From Aphelenchoides besseyi (lineage: Eukaryota > Nematoda > Chromadorea > Rhabditida > Aphelenchoididae): DNA of 64,000 bases. The stretch lies in NCBI GenBank assembly GCA_024699855.1, contig JAMPIQ010000001.1:15872001-15936000 (forward strand), read 5' to 3'. Shown in pieces: positions 12,057-25,313 of the stretch. A program made the position numbers and the translations under genes. Each line of letters begins with the position of its first letter. Position 1 is the first letter of the stretch. The notes under the pieces are model-generated. The model saw only the letters and a list, made by a program, of their open reading frames with translations. It was not told the origin of the DNA and made no database searches.

Positions 12057-14117
12057 ATGGCCGATGACGCTTCTAAATGGCACGTCTCGCAAAAGGAGTT
12101 GGCAGACACTGGAATCGGTCGCAAGCGATGGAACGGTAGGATTGAGGTCCTGATAACTCAGTTACTTATTGTTTAGAAATGAACAAAAACGAGCGAATTA
12201 GACACACGATAACAGTTTTTGTCAAATTGGTTTTTCTTGTTTTCTTTATTTTTGGTTTTATTTTCATTCTAAGTTTACTCGGCGTTGCTTTTCGACTGAT
12301 TGGTGGCAAAGGACTTGGTGAGTGGTCAACGCAAAAGAACTCAACGGAGTGACTTCAGGGAGTGCTATTCGTCATTCTTCCTTTCTGCACAATCCGATTG
12401 CTGCTTCAATCATCGGTAGTTTGCTATAACACAAGTATAAGAGTAGAATCGTAGGGATGGTTATCTCGATGGTCATTCAAAACACAACCACTTTCATGTC
12501 CGTTCTAGTGTCTATGGTTGCTGGAAGACGTGAGTTTTCGTAGGATTACGAGCGACTTTGTTTTAGTACTCACGGTGCACGAAGCACTTCCATTCATGAT
12601 TGGAACGGAAATTGGCGGCAGTGTTTTGAACGTTTTGGTTTCAATGGCGCAATCCGGAAATTCAGATCAATTTCGACGAGCTTTCGCAACTGCCGTAATG
12701 AATGATGTGTTCAATTTACTGAACTATGTTGTTTTGTTGCCCACAGAAATGGCGTTCGGTTTGATTGAAAAAACAAGTGGATTTTTGGTTCGGCCATTGA
12801 GTCACACACGAACAGTAAAAGTCAGAACATTGGAAGCATTCACGAGCCCACTTATCCAACTGGTTGTGCAGGTGGCGACCGTTGATTACGGTAATTTGTT
12901 GATGGATTGCAGATTGATAACGATGCAATCACTAAGATTGCGGCAATGAGTGGAAATAAAACGGCAATCGCTCTTTTAGATCGTCCGACTTTCATTCACC
13001 GTTGTGTTAACATGACCAACGGCGAAACAGTAGAGGATTGTGGGTTTGACTGAAGATCGAACAGTTCGATTGTTTAGGTTCTTATTTTCATTTATTTGCT
13101 TATTCAACATGGTCAGATGTAACAATCGGGATTCTGCTGTTGATCATCTCTATTGGCACCTTACTCGGCTGCTTGGTTGGAATCGTTCGGATCATGAAGT
13201 CCCTGCTTGCCGGTTCAGTTGCCGTTTTTGTTCGACGAGTGTTGGATCACGACTGTCCATATCCGTTTCGTTTTCTTACCGGCTATCTGATCATGTTGAT
13301 TGGTGGATTGATTGTCGCGATTGTAATCTTAAAATTTCTTTCTATTTAGCTTTGCCTTTAGATACAAAGTTCAAACGTTTTTCGATCTTCTTTGATACCT
13401 TTGGCGGGTATTGGAGTCATATCGTTGGATAGGATCTATCCGCTTTTTGTTGGTGCGAACATTGGCACAACCTCGACGGCAACATTGGCGGCTCTGTCAG
13501 CAGATCCAAGTCAACTGCAAGAGTAAGTAACTGAAGTGGGAGTTCACGAATCAATCTGAACAAGAACAATGCAAATGGCTCTTTGTCAGACCCTCTACAA
13601 TCTTTTCGGAATGCTGCTCTTCTACCCAATTCCATTCATGCGACAAATTCCGATTACAATCGCAATGAAATTGGGCAACATAACGGCTAAAGTTTGTTCA
13701 CTAGAAATGACGATCCTAAGCAATGATCTTTAGCATCGATGGTTTTCGATCTGTTACACACTTTTTGTCTTCTTCCTCATTCCCTGCTTTCTGATTGCTC
13801 TTTCACTAATGCCCGATTTCATAATGTACACGGTTCTTGGCATCATAACAACCTTCATTGCTGCGATTATTTTGATCAACTGGTTTCAGGTATTCGACCG
13901 ATTGAGAGTTTATTCACGAGTTTAGATCTCATATCCAAATTATTTGCCTGAGTGGTTGAAAGATTGGAACTTCTTGCCAGTTTGGTTGCACTCGTTGACT
14001 TTCTACGATCAACACGCTCACTGGATTGGTCAGAAGTTTCCCTGTTGTCCACGGCGTTTCTTTACGAGTACCGAAAGCAACGACTCGATTTCGATGTCCG
14101 ACGTTTCCAGACCTTAA
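12057..14117 (+). CDS. SLC34-type sodium-phosphate cotransporter with altered motifs
   Basis: A multi-pass plasma-membrane transporter related to NaPi-II. The N-terminal repeat reads [19 protein letters not shown]...[21 protein letters not shown], and the C-terminal repeat [37 protein letters not shown]. These are the inverted QSSS repeats of the family. In the first repeat QSSS has become QNTT and GANIGTS has become GTEIGGS; the second repeat keeps QSSN and GANIGTT. Between them are long hydrophobic helices and an extracellular Cys-containing loop. The tail has PEWLKDW, a CCP motif and a Ser-rich end. Up to 14 short exons join cleanly. Family certain; whether it still moves phosphate with sodium is doubtful. 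Confidence 0.87.
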
Positions 14118-14444
14118 ATTTGTTGATTCATCTAATGAAAAAAGATTACTAACTGATAATTTCAAATAAACTGCTGATGAATTAAGCTCAACAACAGTCG
14201 AGTTTAAGCAGCAAAATTAGCTCCTTTCCTAACTTCAAAATGCGTTGCAACTGAAACAATTAACTGAATTTAAAACCCTTAGTGTGATTTGTCAGCCGAA
14301 GATACTAAACCACACCCTTTCAAATGAATACCCGCATTCTCTCTCAACTGTGATTCATATTTAATCGCTTTTCTAATATAAGCCATGACTACTATCGTTG
14401 ATTATGCACACAATTTATTGATTGAAGTGACAAGAATGAAGAAA

Positions 14445-15563
<1,119 letters not shown>

Positions 15564-15836
15564 TTCAGTAAATAAAGGGCCTTGAAAAAAGAAGCTCACA
15601 AATTTGCGCGCCAAACACTTCGATAGACTTGACCATTGAAACAATCAGTCGAAAGATTCTAATCGCAATAACAACAACTCCACTCGTTCTCTTCTTTCTT
15701 TGAACAAACTTTCGAATTCGCTTGTTCACTTTTTTCTATGGACAATCGATTATGTCAAAGAAATTAGTTGATTGATGAGTCATAAAACGCAAGAAATCAC
15801 TTTATTTCCCTAAAATTTACAACAAAACACAAACGC

Positions 15837-16738
15837 CTAAATGAATGGGACATTCGATTCCTTTCCTTCCTTGATGTCGAATGTTGGATCTTCTGAAAGT
15901 TTCTTGTAGTACTGCCAATCCTTCGAAATCGGCTGGTCGCTTTCGAATGGCGCTTTGGACGGCTGATAATCGTACGGTTGAACAAGCTTCTTTTTGTCCA
16001 TGTAGATAAGACCCTTCTTCCAAAATGACTGTTCAAATATGCCGTTCCGAAGCTTTTCTTTGTGATCCTAAACAAGGTAATCAGTTTATCTTATCGCTTG
16101 GTCTCACATCGTAAGCTCGTTGACGTTCAGCCATAATTTCGGGATGTCGTCGCTCCCAAATCATTCGATGTTTCTGTTTCATTAACACATCCATGGCATC
16201 GGCTTTGTATCCCAACTCTCCGTACTTGATGAACCAATTCAGTTCGGCTTCTTCGAACTCTTCCATCAATGGAGCGCACGGCATCACGTACGGATTGTGA
16301 TAAGTGATGCAACGATTGGCACGCGTCTTCAAGATGTTCATGATGTACGTATCAACCAACTTGTCTTTTCGATACTGTTCATTTGCTTCGTAAATACAAC
16401 CCTGAAAAGTGGAATAGAAAACAGTTCGAATCTAATTCACTTACTCGATCCAGAACTCCACATTGATCGATATCGGGCACCCGAGTCAGCTTGCGATGAT
16501 AATAGGGTTTGCGAAAGCGGTCATTCAACGGTTCTATCAAGTTCTCTCGAACAAATGTTACCGGCCAATCGATCATGTAGCGATTTGAGTAATAGTTGAT
16601 TCGTGGAAGGATTTTGCCGCGTGAGTCCAAATCGCGAATTTTCCAGTACGCTTCCCATTCCTTGCGATCTTGCAATCGACGACGAATCAACGGAGACAAC
16701 TCCTCTGTCGAAGACAACTCCTCCATCGAAGCCGACAT
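15837..16738 (-). CDS. NDUFB10: Mitochondrial complex I subunit NDUFB10 (PDSW)
   Basis: An accessory subunit of the NADH dehydrogenase membrane arm. The family landmarks are PVTFVRENLIEPLNDRF, YYHRKLTRVPDIDQCGVLD, EANEQYRKDKLVDTYIM and ANRCITYHNPY. The two Cys residues (DQC...C and NRC) correspond to the conserved disulfide-forming pairs of the family. The C-terminus carries a KDWQYYKKLSEDPTF segment. The ATG at 16738 directly follows GCTTTTTAG, a strong trans-splice acceptor, which sets the start. Three exons. Thymidylate synthase follows on the same strand. Confidence 0.93.
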
Positions 16739-17028
16739 CTAAAAAGCTGCGATCAGCTCAAACAACGAGAATTCGTGCATAAAAATGAAACAAACGCGAA
16801 GTTGAACTAATAGGAATATCTCCGGTTATAAGTCTCCTATCTATTCGATCAAACATGTTAACAAAAACTTCTAAAACAACGACTTCACGGCATTCCATCA
16901 GAATTCATTAGCTCAAACGAAAGACACGCCAACGGAAAAATCAGAAGGAAAACTCACAACGCGAAAACTTTCGATTTTTGCTTTTCGTTAGAGTCGAAAT
17001 CCATTCCATTAGCTATTAGAGTTTGGCC

Positions 17029-17468
17029 ATGGAGCAATCGAAATGGGAATCATATTGGAAACTACGTAAGTTCAATTCCATTCTTTGATTTCTGATTCTT
17101 CTGTTCCAGCATGTGCTTTGATGTCATCAGTCGGTTTTGGTTTTGGATTGAGAGCTGCATGGAAGCAGGCACGACCGGTAATGAAACCTGAAGAATTGAC
17201 ACAAACCAAACTCCTCGGCGGTGTTGGATTTGCGGCGCGAGCGTTGGGTATTGCGACGGTGATGACGGTGTCCGGTTTCGGTCTTCTAATCGTTGGAGTT
17301 GCCGCTTTGATGGACGTGAACACTCCGAAACAGTTTGGGCAACGAGCACGTTCGGCATTCGGCGATCGACTTCGATTGGCGAAAAGTGGCAGCGGAGAAA
17401 CGTACGAAACGCTAAGCGAACTATTCGAAGCAGCATCGTCGAAAAAAGAATCAAGACGAACAGATTAG
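17029..17468 (+). CDS. TMEM242-like mitochondrial membrane protein
   Basis: A small two-exon protein of about 130 residues. Human TMEM242 helps assemble the ATP synthase c-ring and complex I. The sequence has two hydrophobic segments: SSVGFGFGL near the start and GFAARALGIATVMTVSGFGLLIVGV in the middle. Between them is an RPVMKPEEL-type loop, and after them MDVNTPKQFGQRARSAF, matching the TMEM242 order of short loop, ARALG, helix and MxDF/MxVN segment. The first exon (MEQSKWESYWKL) joins in phase 1. The tail is Ser/Glu rich. The assignment rests on this shared order and is moderately firm. Confidence 0.7.
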
Positions 17469-17544
17469 TTGCTCGGACATAGTTTTAGATTTACTTGTTT
17501 ATTGTTTTTTGTTATAATAAAGATTCCTAAACAACAATCGGGAT

Positions 17545-18603
17545 CTAGAAGAGTGATGGGTGCGGGTTCTCCAAGTAGGTTTTGAAGTGTTTCAGCCACT
17601 TTGAACCAACAGCGCCGTCCACCACTCGATGATCGCAACTCAACGTCACTTTGATTGTCGTAACTTGTCGGTGTTCATCGCCGTGAGGTTCCAGTTTTTT
17701 ACGAGCTCGACCGATGGCCAAAATACACGATTGCGGTAAACTAATTATTGAAGTAAAATGATCCACTGATCCGTGATGCCCTAAATCGTGGATCGAAAAG
17801 GTTCCACCCTTGAAAATTGGTTAGAAATCACGCAAAAACGGTACTCACTTGGTCGTCTTTTGAACTCACATCGACCGTACGGTTCTGTCGAATGTGAGTG
17901 TTCATGAAAAAGGAGTTCGTTTCGGGCACACGATAACACGCCAATTCACTGGCTTTAACGATGAACTCATTGATCGAAAGTTTCTTTCCCTCGTGCTTGT
18001 TCAGATAATCTCGGATTCTAAACTCAATTGAACAGAATGGTAAAATTGCACTTACTCCAGAAGTTTGTCCACAACAATCTCGGTACTTAAGTAAAAATGT
18101 GGAGCGTTAGTCTGAAGACAATGAGGTTAAAACTCTCGAGTACAAGGATTACCTTTGAATCAATAATTTGACGAATACTTTCAGCGTGAACATCGCTTAA
18201 CGGTAGATCTTCGTGTTCGCGTCTTCGTCGCCGTTTCTGCGATATAACTCCCGGCTTTTGGGCCGCAGATTTTGGAGCCGCTGGAGTAGCCGGCTTCTGA
18301 GGTTTCGGTGATAGTTTCGATTGACTAATGTGTGAGAGAACATCGCTAAAGAAGAATGTGAGAATCAAAAGCTTAAAATACACAAACCTTTTTAACAAGT
18401 TTCCCTTCGGTCCCGTCGGCTTCAGGGTGTTAACATCGATTTGATAGTCGTGAAGCAAAAGACGAACTGCCGGCCCAATCAACGTTTGTTTTGAAGCCGA
18501 GGAGCTGAAGCAAAAGATGAAAGTAAAAATGACAGGAAACTTACGCAGAAACCATTCCACGACATGCCACCAATCCGGAGGACAAATTCACAGCACGCAA
18601 CAT
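17545..18603 (-). CDS. Reduced PDHX-like protein (E3-binding domain plus truncated E2 core)
   Basis: Related to the E2/E3-binding components of the pyruvate dehydrogenase complex. The first 20 residues ([20 protein letters not shown]) look like a mitochondrial import signal. The E3-binding domain follows: [35 protein letters not shown] Pro/Ala/Lys linker leads to the core, which starts with a [18 protein letters not shown] strand, then [20 protein letters not shown] and [11 protein letters not shown]. The next recognisable block is [10 protein letters not shown], so the usual 40-residue stretch around TPTGLITPIV is absent. It ends with [18 protein letters not shown], which keeps the catalytic His and Asp. 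No lipoyl domain is present. It most resembles nematode dlat-2-type proteins, a likely non-catalytic E3 anchor. Confidence 0.82.
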
Positions 18604-18669
18604 TTGAACTAATCAATGACCATTTCAGGACACTAAAAAATGCAATAACTCGAAGTTAACATCCGACAA

Positions 18670-18975
18670 ATGGCTCCATACGAAAAGTTGGTCAACTGCG
18701 TCCTTTTGATTTCAAATGGCGGGAAATTCGAAGAGCAATTTTGTTGCACAATGATTGATAAAACGAATCATTTCGAGTCAAGAAGCCCAAAAGACACCTA
18801 TTACGTAAACAACAAGCAGTTAACTTTATTTTGGCCAAAAAGTTTTGGTATGTTTTCACCAAAACATCCTACTGTAACTGTTGACGGCACGATTATGGTT
18901 AATCCGATTTCCACTACCAATCAACTTAACCAGTGGGGCTGTGCTTTGAGTTACAAATCAAATCTATTGCCATGA
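18670..18975 (+). CDS. Single-exon open frame, unknown protein
   Basis: A 101-codon ATG-to-stop frame, 66 bases from the PDHX-like start on the other strand. The predicted protein has Cys residues near both ends (NCVLL, FCCTM, WGCALS) and no membrane segment. I recognise no family and no flanking exons. It could be a small divergently transcribed gene or a chance frame. Confidence 0.3.
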   Translation: MAPYEKLVNCVLLISNGGKFEEQFCCTMIDKTNHFESRSPKDTYYVNNKQLTLFWPKSFGMFSPKHPTVTVDGTIMVNPISTTNQLNQWGCALSYKSNLLP

Positions 18976-19149
18976 CACCTGCAGAAATCGAATTAATCGG
19001 CGGTTGTGTGTGCAGTTACGGTCGTCTTTTCGTTGAGGGCTCTCGGTCGTAAGCGAAAAGTTTTCACTTGACCGTTGATCCAAATTGGCCACCATTTCGA
19101 TCGACAATACTCGTTGTGGATGTAAACTTTGGTTTCAGTTAATTTTCTT

Positions 19150-20500
19150 TCATTTCAGCTTTTGATCCAAAGATCTCGGGTCATTGCGTTGGAATCCTAT
19201 AATGTCAGCGTCACAAGAAGGTCGGTTTGTATGAAGGGATTTTTCGATGTGCTTAAAATTTCTTGCCATGGCTAAACCGATTTGGTTGTAACAAAAATAA
19301 TCGACTGTTTGCATCATTTCAAACTTCATTGGGTTTGAATCAACGGTACGCACCCACGACGAGCGATTGGAATCGGAAAACGTTTTTGTCCGCGTTAATT
19401 CACTTTGACATCCGAGCGACGTGAAAAAATTCCGATCGATCAAAACGTTTGGTGTTCGGTGATCTTTAGTTTGAGTGTGAGTTGATTCCGCACGTACAAG
19501 TGAATGTGTGTCAATAAGCACTACAAGTTACCGTCGTTGCTTCAAGCGACCAATGACTCCAATTACAACGAGGTGGAACCAAGTGACTATTCGAAAGTCG
19601 CCATTCCAGCACGTTTTTTATTTTCCTGTTTTCAACGCAGCGGTTTTTGGATACGGTAGTTGAAATTGAATGTCCACTGATTCTTTTTATCGATCAAAAT
19701 CACGTTCTTTTCCTCCAACAATCGTGTGCTTATCTGCAATTTCTCTTCGTGTTTTTGATGTTTGAACCCCGAAAACGACTGTTGGAGCATCTCTCTTGGC
19801 CGTTCAAACAGATGCGTGTGTTTGCTCACGTCTTTCGTGAACGTTGGAGTTTGATGCCATTGGGCCTTTTTTCTGGTCACTGGTGCACTCAGTTATTTGC
19901 CCGGAGCTTGAAATTGGTGGATAGAAACAAATGAGATTCAAAGATCAAGCGTACTGAAATCAATACTGTGGTTTCAATTTGATAGCTTCACATTTGCTTC
20001 GTATAATTGTTTTCGTGAATGGAAGTACAATTCCCATTGACTTACTTTGACGATATTTATTCCGCCTACAATCGAAAATAACTGTCGGGAATTCAAAAGT
20101 GTAACCGCTGTTTGACACGTCGTTTACATTTCTGAGCTTCTTTTTACGTCATCTACGAAGAAGACATATCGCTTATTCATTTCTTTCGTCGGGACCTTCC
20201 AATTAGGCGTTCGGAAATGATGTACACAACTTTGCAGCTTCCCATGCTCTGGAACATTGTTCTTCGAGTATAATTGTGTTTTGGTGATTAGTTTCTTGGT
20301 GAGCACCAGAAATGAAAGCCAAATTTATAATTCGAGTGTTTTCGATCCCGAGGATTTTCGTAGTGGTGAGGGAATCGCTTGTTCGTCTACTTCCGTAATG
20401 TACTCGCATACGTGCCCGAGATTCGTACTCTATTCGCGATGTTTTGTTGAGTTTTCTGGTCGACAACATCTCGAATTGCACGATCTTAATTTAACCGGCA
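19150..20500 (-). pseudogene. Fragmentary coding-like sequence, unassigned
   Basis: Several minus-strand frames look protein-like but change frame without clear splice sites. Around 20200-20480 one frame reads ILGIENTRIINLAFISGA, and an overlapping frame at 20124-20306 reads TPNWKVPTKEMNKRYVFFVDD. Around 20000-20080 a piece after TTGTAG reads VSQWELYFHSRKQLYEANVKL. Around 19150-19520 another frame holds FEMMQTVDYFCYNQIGLAMA. The FFVDD motif faintly recalls GT-A glycosyltransferases, but I would not name a family. It may be a decayed gene or an unusual multi-exon gene. Confidence 0.27.
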
Positions 20501-20559
20501 ATTGTAAATCTCAAGTGTGCGTGTACTCTTGGTGTCGTCCTCTGAGAAGTCTCTCAGTT

Positions 20560-21160
20560 TAAATTCACTTGCGGTGTTTGATTCTCGAGTTTGCGTTCAT
20601 CACTTTAAACTATTCGAATTATAAGCGCCAGCGTGTTTGACTTTCATTTTCAACTTACTCATTACTCTTCTAGTGCTCTTTTTGCCAAGTAATGTTTTCA
20701 GCATGACCATTGGTCATTGATGTATGGAACGTTGCTTTCCGGATTCTCCGTCTCTAGTTGTCTGCAAAAAAAAAGAGTATTTTTTGCCGGAGAGTCTTTT
20801 CGTCTCTGATGTCCGAAAGCATCAAAAACCACCTACTTTACGGTCGTTGTTTCGTATTTTTGAGTCAAATTTGATGTTCATTTGGTTTTTGCGATTAGCG
20901 CGTGTACTCCAATTCACAAATGTCGTCTAATTTTTGACCTTTTCGAGAAAACCGCACTTTCTTTTGAGCTACTATTCGACGAGAGTCGGTCGATTGAACT
21001 CGAAATCTGCTCTAAATTTGTTTCGGGAACATTCGTCGTTACCGACCCTTGTAATTGGAGTTCTTTTTGGCGTCGTCTATTCAATTTGCGTTCAACTCGA
21101 CATTCTTTTTTGCAGTAAAAGGGTTTTTCGGACCAAAATTTGTCACCTGTTTTTTACTTT
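20560..21160. other. Spacer before the SLC17 gene
   Basis: T-rich sequence with no supported coding exon. It probably includes promoter and 5' non-coding sequence of the SLC17-like gene that follows. Confidence 0.4.
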
Positions 21161-21166
21161 TAAGTC

Positions 21167-23482
21167 ATGGAGCCACGTAGTCAATCGAACGGAATTCATT
21201 GCACGTGTTCCAAAGCGGCGTATAAAACGAACTTTTAAGGCCAATCGCCCGTAGAACCTCAAGTTGAGATCGCGCAACACTCCGAAGACGTTCGAGGCAA
21301 CGAGTTTGACGACGTTTTCACAGTCGATGAGCAGCGCGAGGACACCCCAACCCCACCGGCAACCGCATTCGAGAAGCTTGAGTTTCGCGTTGAAGTCGTT
21401 GAAAAACCACCACGCTCGGCGTCCATTTCTCCAGTTACTGTGATTCAACAGCAGGTTGCTGAAGAGTCACCGATCAAAACGACTGCGTCAATATCTCTTC
21501 CTTTAAAACCAGAGCCACAGAATGAAACCGCCGAGAAGAAGAAGGTCCAATCGTCACTATGGACTTGGAAGTCGCTGCGTTTTCGAATTGCCGTCCTCTT
21601 AGCAGCTGCTCTATCGATTGAAGGGTTCATGCGCTCAAACATCAATATGGTAATTTCAAGGGTTCTAATCGGATATTTAATGGTCGTAAATTTAAGGCAA
21701 TGGTTTGTATGGTCAATCAAACGGCAGTGAACTTAATGGAAGGTACCGCATCACCGCGTTTTGCCCATAAGGCTCAATGCTCCGAATCGCAAACAACTCT
21801 TGAGACCAAACAAACGATCTTGGTATTTTATTCTCGATAGTGATTGTACTCATTGACATATACTAGGAAGGTGATGTGATAATGACAAAACAAGAACAAG
21901 CGACCGTTCTATCCGCTTTCTATCTTGGCGGTTTAGTTGCTGCCTTACCGTCCGGTTGGTTTTGTGATCGCTACGGTCCACGAGATGTCGTCTTCTATGG
22001 TGCTTTGTTCAACATGATCGGGACGATTGTAACACCCGTAACAACCCGAGAATTAGGTGCTTTCGTATTGACGTCCATTCGATTCTTCATGGGTGTCGGT
22101 CAAGTGGTTTTGGTGCCGTGTATGAACGTCCTAATTGCCCGTTGGTTTCCATTAGCCGAAAAGTCAACTGCGATTGCAAGTGAGTTATCGATCTGCGAAT
22201 TTTGCATAAAAAATTGATTTCAGTTGCAACAACCGGAAATCAAGTGAGTATGCGAGGTGGAAAATGTGTAGTAGTTCGTTTAGATTTCCGTTATTGTTGC
22301 ATTATTTCTCACCGCTGAATTGTGCCAAATTAGTTGGTTGGGCGGTTGGCCGTCTGCATTTTATGTCTACGGTAAGATGAACGTGACAAGTGACTGTGAT
22401 GTTTTTTTTCAGCGGTTTTTGGGGCATTCTTGTGTGTTTTCTGGATGGTTTACGTTCAGGACTTCCCCTCACGTGCCAAACACATACGCACGGAAGAAGT
22501 TCGACATATCGAAGAGAATTCAATACGCGGTAAAATCAACAAAAATGGTGCAGAAGTGAGTCGATATGAGGTTGAGTTCTCGACAATCCCAGTTTTTCAG
22601 AACGCTCCCTGGGCTCGAGTTTTCAGTTCGGTTGTCGTTTGGGCCATTGCTTTGTCGTCGTTTAGTCAGAACTTCATGAATGTCGGAACAATTGTCTACC
22701 TGCCGGCCTACTATTCCACAGTTTTAGGACTAAAATTGACAAAGGTACTCGATGGCTGATAAACGCGCTTATGATTTCGTTTAGAATGGAATAATGTCTG
22801 CGTTACCATTTATAGTTCAGTTGATTACAAAAGCGATATTCGCGGCTATTGCCGACATCTTAAAACACCGAAATATCATGTCGCACACGGCTGTGGCCAA
22901 ACTTTTTAATTTGATTGGTAAGACACGAATTCCATTCGATTGTAACTAAACTTCTTTAGCATCTTTGGGCGCCGGTATTTGCTACATCCTGCTGACATAT
23001 TGTGACTGTAATTCGGCCAATATGGCGATCTTTCTGGCTGTCTCCGCTATTGGCCTGTCGTCGGGCTTCATTCCCGGTTATAACACGAGGTTTGTGCTGG
23101 TTCGTTACTTCGTAACAACACCAATTCTGCAGTGTGGTTTGCATTGCTCCACGTTACACATCGGCTGTGGCGTCGTTTTCGCGTTTTCTCGGACAAGTTG
23201 CTTCCGTCTTGGCGCCCTACATGATTGGCTTGATTGTACATACGGGAAAAAGAGAAGAATGGCAAGTGAGTTTCTTGATTTTCTAGAAATCCGAATTCAA
23301 TGGTTGTTGTTTAGATCGCCTTCTTTATCGTCGCTTTTGTTTTGATCTCAACCGGAATCTTCTTTCAATTTTGTGGCTCAGCAAGTGTGCAAGATTGGGC
23401 TCGACCACCAGATGCAATCATGAAACCGGACGCCAAACTCGTCGATGTCGAAAAGCCGTTGACTCTTACCGAAGGATCTTGA
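21167..23482 (+). CDS. SLC17-family anion transporter (sialin/VGLUT-like)
   Basis: A twelve-helix major facilitator that exports or loads organic anions. After an acidic, Pro-rich cytoplasmic N-terminus, the order is RIAVLLAAALSIEGFMRSNINMAMVCMVN, an extracellular loop with Cys, EQATVLSAFYLGGLVAALPSGWFCDRYGPRDV (the family G-x3-D-R-x-G-x-R loop), TSIRFFMGVGQVVLVPCMN, GNQISVIVALFL, then WGG-type SWLGGWPSAFYVYAVFGAFL. The second half has PWARVFSSVVVWAIALSSFSQNFMNVGTIVYLPAYY and GYNTSVVCIAPRYTSAVASFSRFLGQVASVLAPYMIG. The start is uncertain: the frame is open from 21239 without an ATG. A short first exon at 21167 (MEPR) would join in phase 1. Confidence 0.87.
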
Positions 23483-23939
23483 ATTGTATTCACGCATTTC
23501 ACATAAAGATTAAAATCTTCAATACTATTTCAATACGGAGATCAATTCAATCAATCATTCACAAAAAGCATCTTTTCTCGAGCGCTAAATGGCATCATCC
23601 AATTGACGTGTTTGTGGAATGCTCTGGTTATCCCAGAAAATCCACTGAAATTCGCTCACACCCTTTGAAATCTCACTCTAATAACACCCTTCTTAATTGC
23701 GATTCAAAATTAAGAAGAGAAGATCGAGTTCACGTAAGCACATCAAAAGACGTCCGACCGGCAATCTTTACGATGAAATTGAGACGGAAAGAGTCGCTAA
23801 AAAAGTGTCAACTGAAAAAGTCATCGTTTATATTTTGAATTACACGAAGATTCTTGAGAAACTGTGTCTGCAACGTCAACCCATTCCACATCGCCTTCGG
23901 TCCAATCACTGAAGTCTTGCTGGGACGATATCTACAGGA

Positions 23940-24673
23940 GAAAAAAGACCAAAAAGCAACGTTAAAATGTCAATTCCCAGGTTGCAAAACGACAAGAACT
24001 GGGAGTCTAAAAGCAGATGGCGTCGACATTTGATTCATACGCATTCGCCAAGAGTAAGTTTGCAACCTTTCGCATCAACGGTTGTTATCAGCAGTTTTTC
24101 CGCACTGTCGAAAAATGCAAAAACACCACTGGATTCCGTGAAAAGCGGATATTAGATGCACACAAGAAGAAGGTGCATAATAATGATACCCACAAATGTA
24201 CAATCTCTGGTTGTAACGCTAAATTCAAAACAGAAGCTTTGCTGTTACAACAAAATAAAGTAGTTTATAAAGAGGTTTGTGTCTTTGAATTTAACAAAAC
24301 AATTTTGTATTTTAGAAGAAGTTTTCCTGTAATTTTTGCGAAGAACGGTTTCCAACAAAAAGTGTTCTCTCGACTCATCGTTTGGCGCATAAAGATCCGA
24401 CGCCCAAAAAGAATTTCTGTGCAAACGGTGTGGTTACGACACCGATTATCTCCAAGTGTTCGAGAAGCCTACGCACAAATCGCCGTTAACAGAGCGGCAA
24501 CAAGATCAGCTCTGAAAAAATTTGAGTACCGATGCTCAACCAACGACAAATGCGTGTTTGCCACCAACAACATCAACTATTTTTATCGACATAAACATTT
24601 CCTGATGGATTCACAAAGAATCCATTTTGTCAGGTTTGCAAGTTGCAGACCATTTTGTGGGAGCTCGGAATGA
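23940..24673 (+). pseudogene. Decayed C2H2 zinc-finger gene
   Basis: At least five half- or whole C2H2 fingers are spread over different frames. Near 23965 LKCQFPGCKTTRT gives the two Cys of a finger, while its two His (RWRRHLIHTH) are one frame over. Further on are HKCTISGCNAKFKTEAL, FSCNFCEERFPTKSVLSTHRLAH, a CKRCGYDTDYLQ piece and YRCSTNDKCVFATNNINYFYRHKH. The frame changes between neighbouring pieces, and I see no consistent GT-AG introns that would repair all of them. This points to a pseudogene. Assembly errors could give the same picture. Confidence 0.55.
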
Positions 24674-24679
24674 CAAGGT

Positions 24680-25310
24680 ATGAATAACATCACTAAATGT
24701 AAAGAATTGTTTTTTTGGGAACAACGTTCGAAGAACAAGGAGTATATTTGTGGACCATGGAATAGCGGAAATGCAATCATAGCTTTTTGATTTGATAGAA
24801 CGGCCTATGAATCGCTAGCATTCCCCCGAGAGCACATGATCTTGGTAACGTTGATTATAGACGATCCTATGGTACCACTACAGAACGGTCCAAGAAGCAA
24901 CAGCGACAACTTGAAGCTTTGTTGCTTTTAATAGCTCATAAAGTTTTTGTTACCTTTGCTCATAAGAAAATCGATAAAGCTTATGGTTACACAAAACTTT
25001 TACGCGTTATGTGAAGGGTCTTCCAATTCATGCCATCGAAAATTGATTAGTAACTCTGCTCTAATTAACTTCCTTGTTCATCTTGTCTTCAAAGTCGTTT
25101 ATTTCCAAAAATAAATAAGAATAAATAACTTCAATGTGTGCGTAATGATTAGAAAATAAAATGACTTGAGATTTCGGAAGAGTGCAGCGGAATCGAATTG
25201 GTTTGTGTGATTGCAGGGAAAAGATAAAGAGCTCAACAGTTGAGACCAAGACGGTTTAACTAGGAAAAGAGACCATAACCGGGAGTCGTAAGAGAGAACA
25301 ATCAGCATCG
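24680..25310. other. Spacer between two zinc-finger loci
   Basis: A/T-rich sequence with only short shadow frames. It likely holds the 3' non-coding region of the minus-strand C2H2 gene that ends at 25314. Confidence 0.4.
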
Positions 25311-25313
25311 TCT

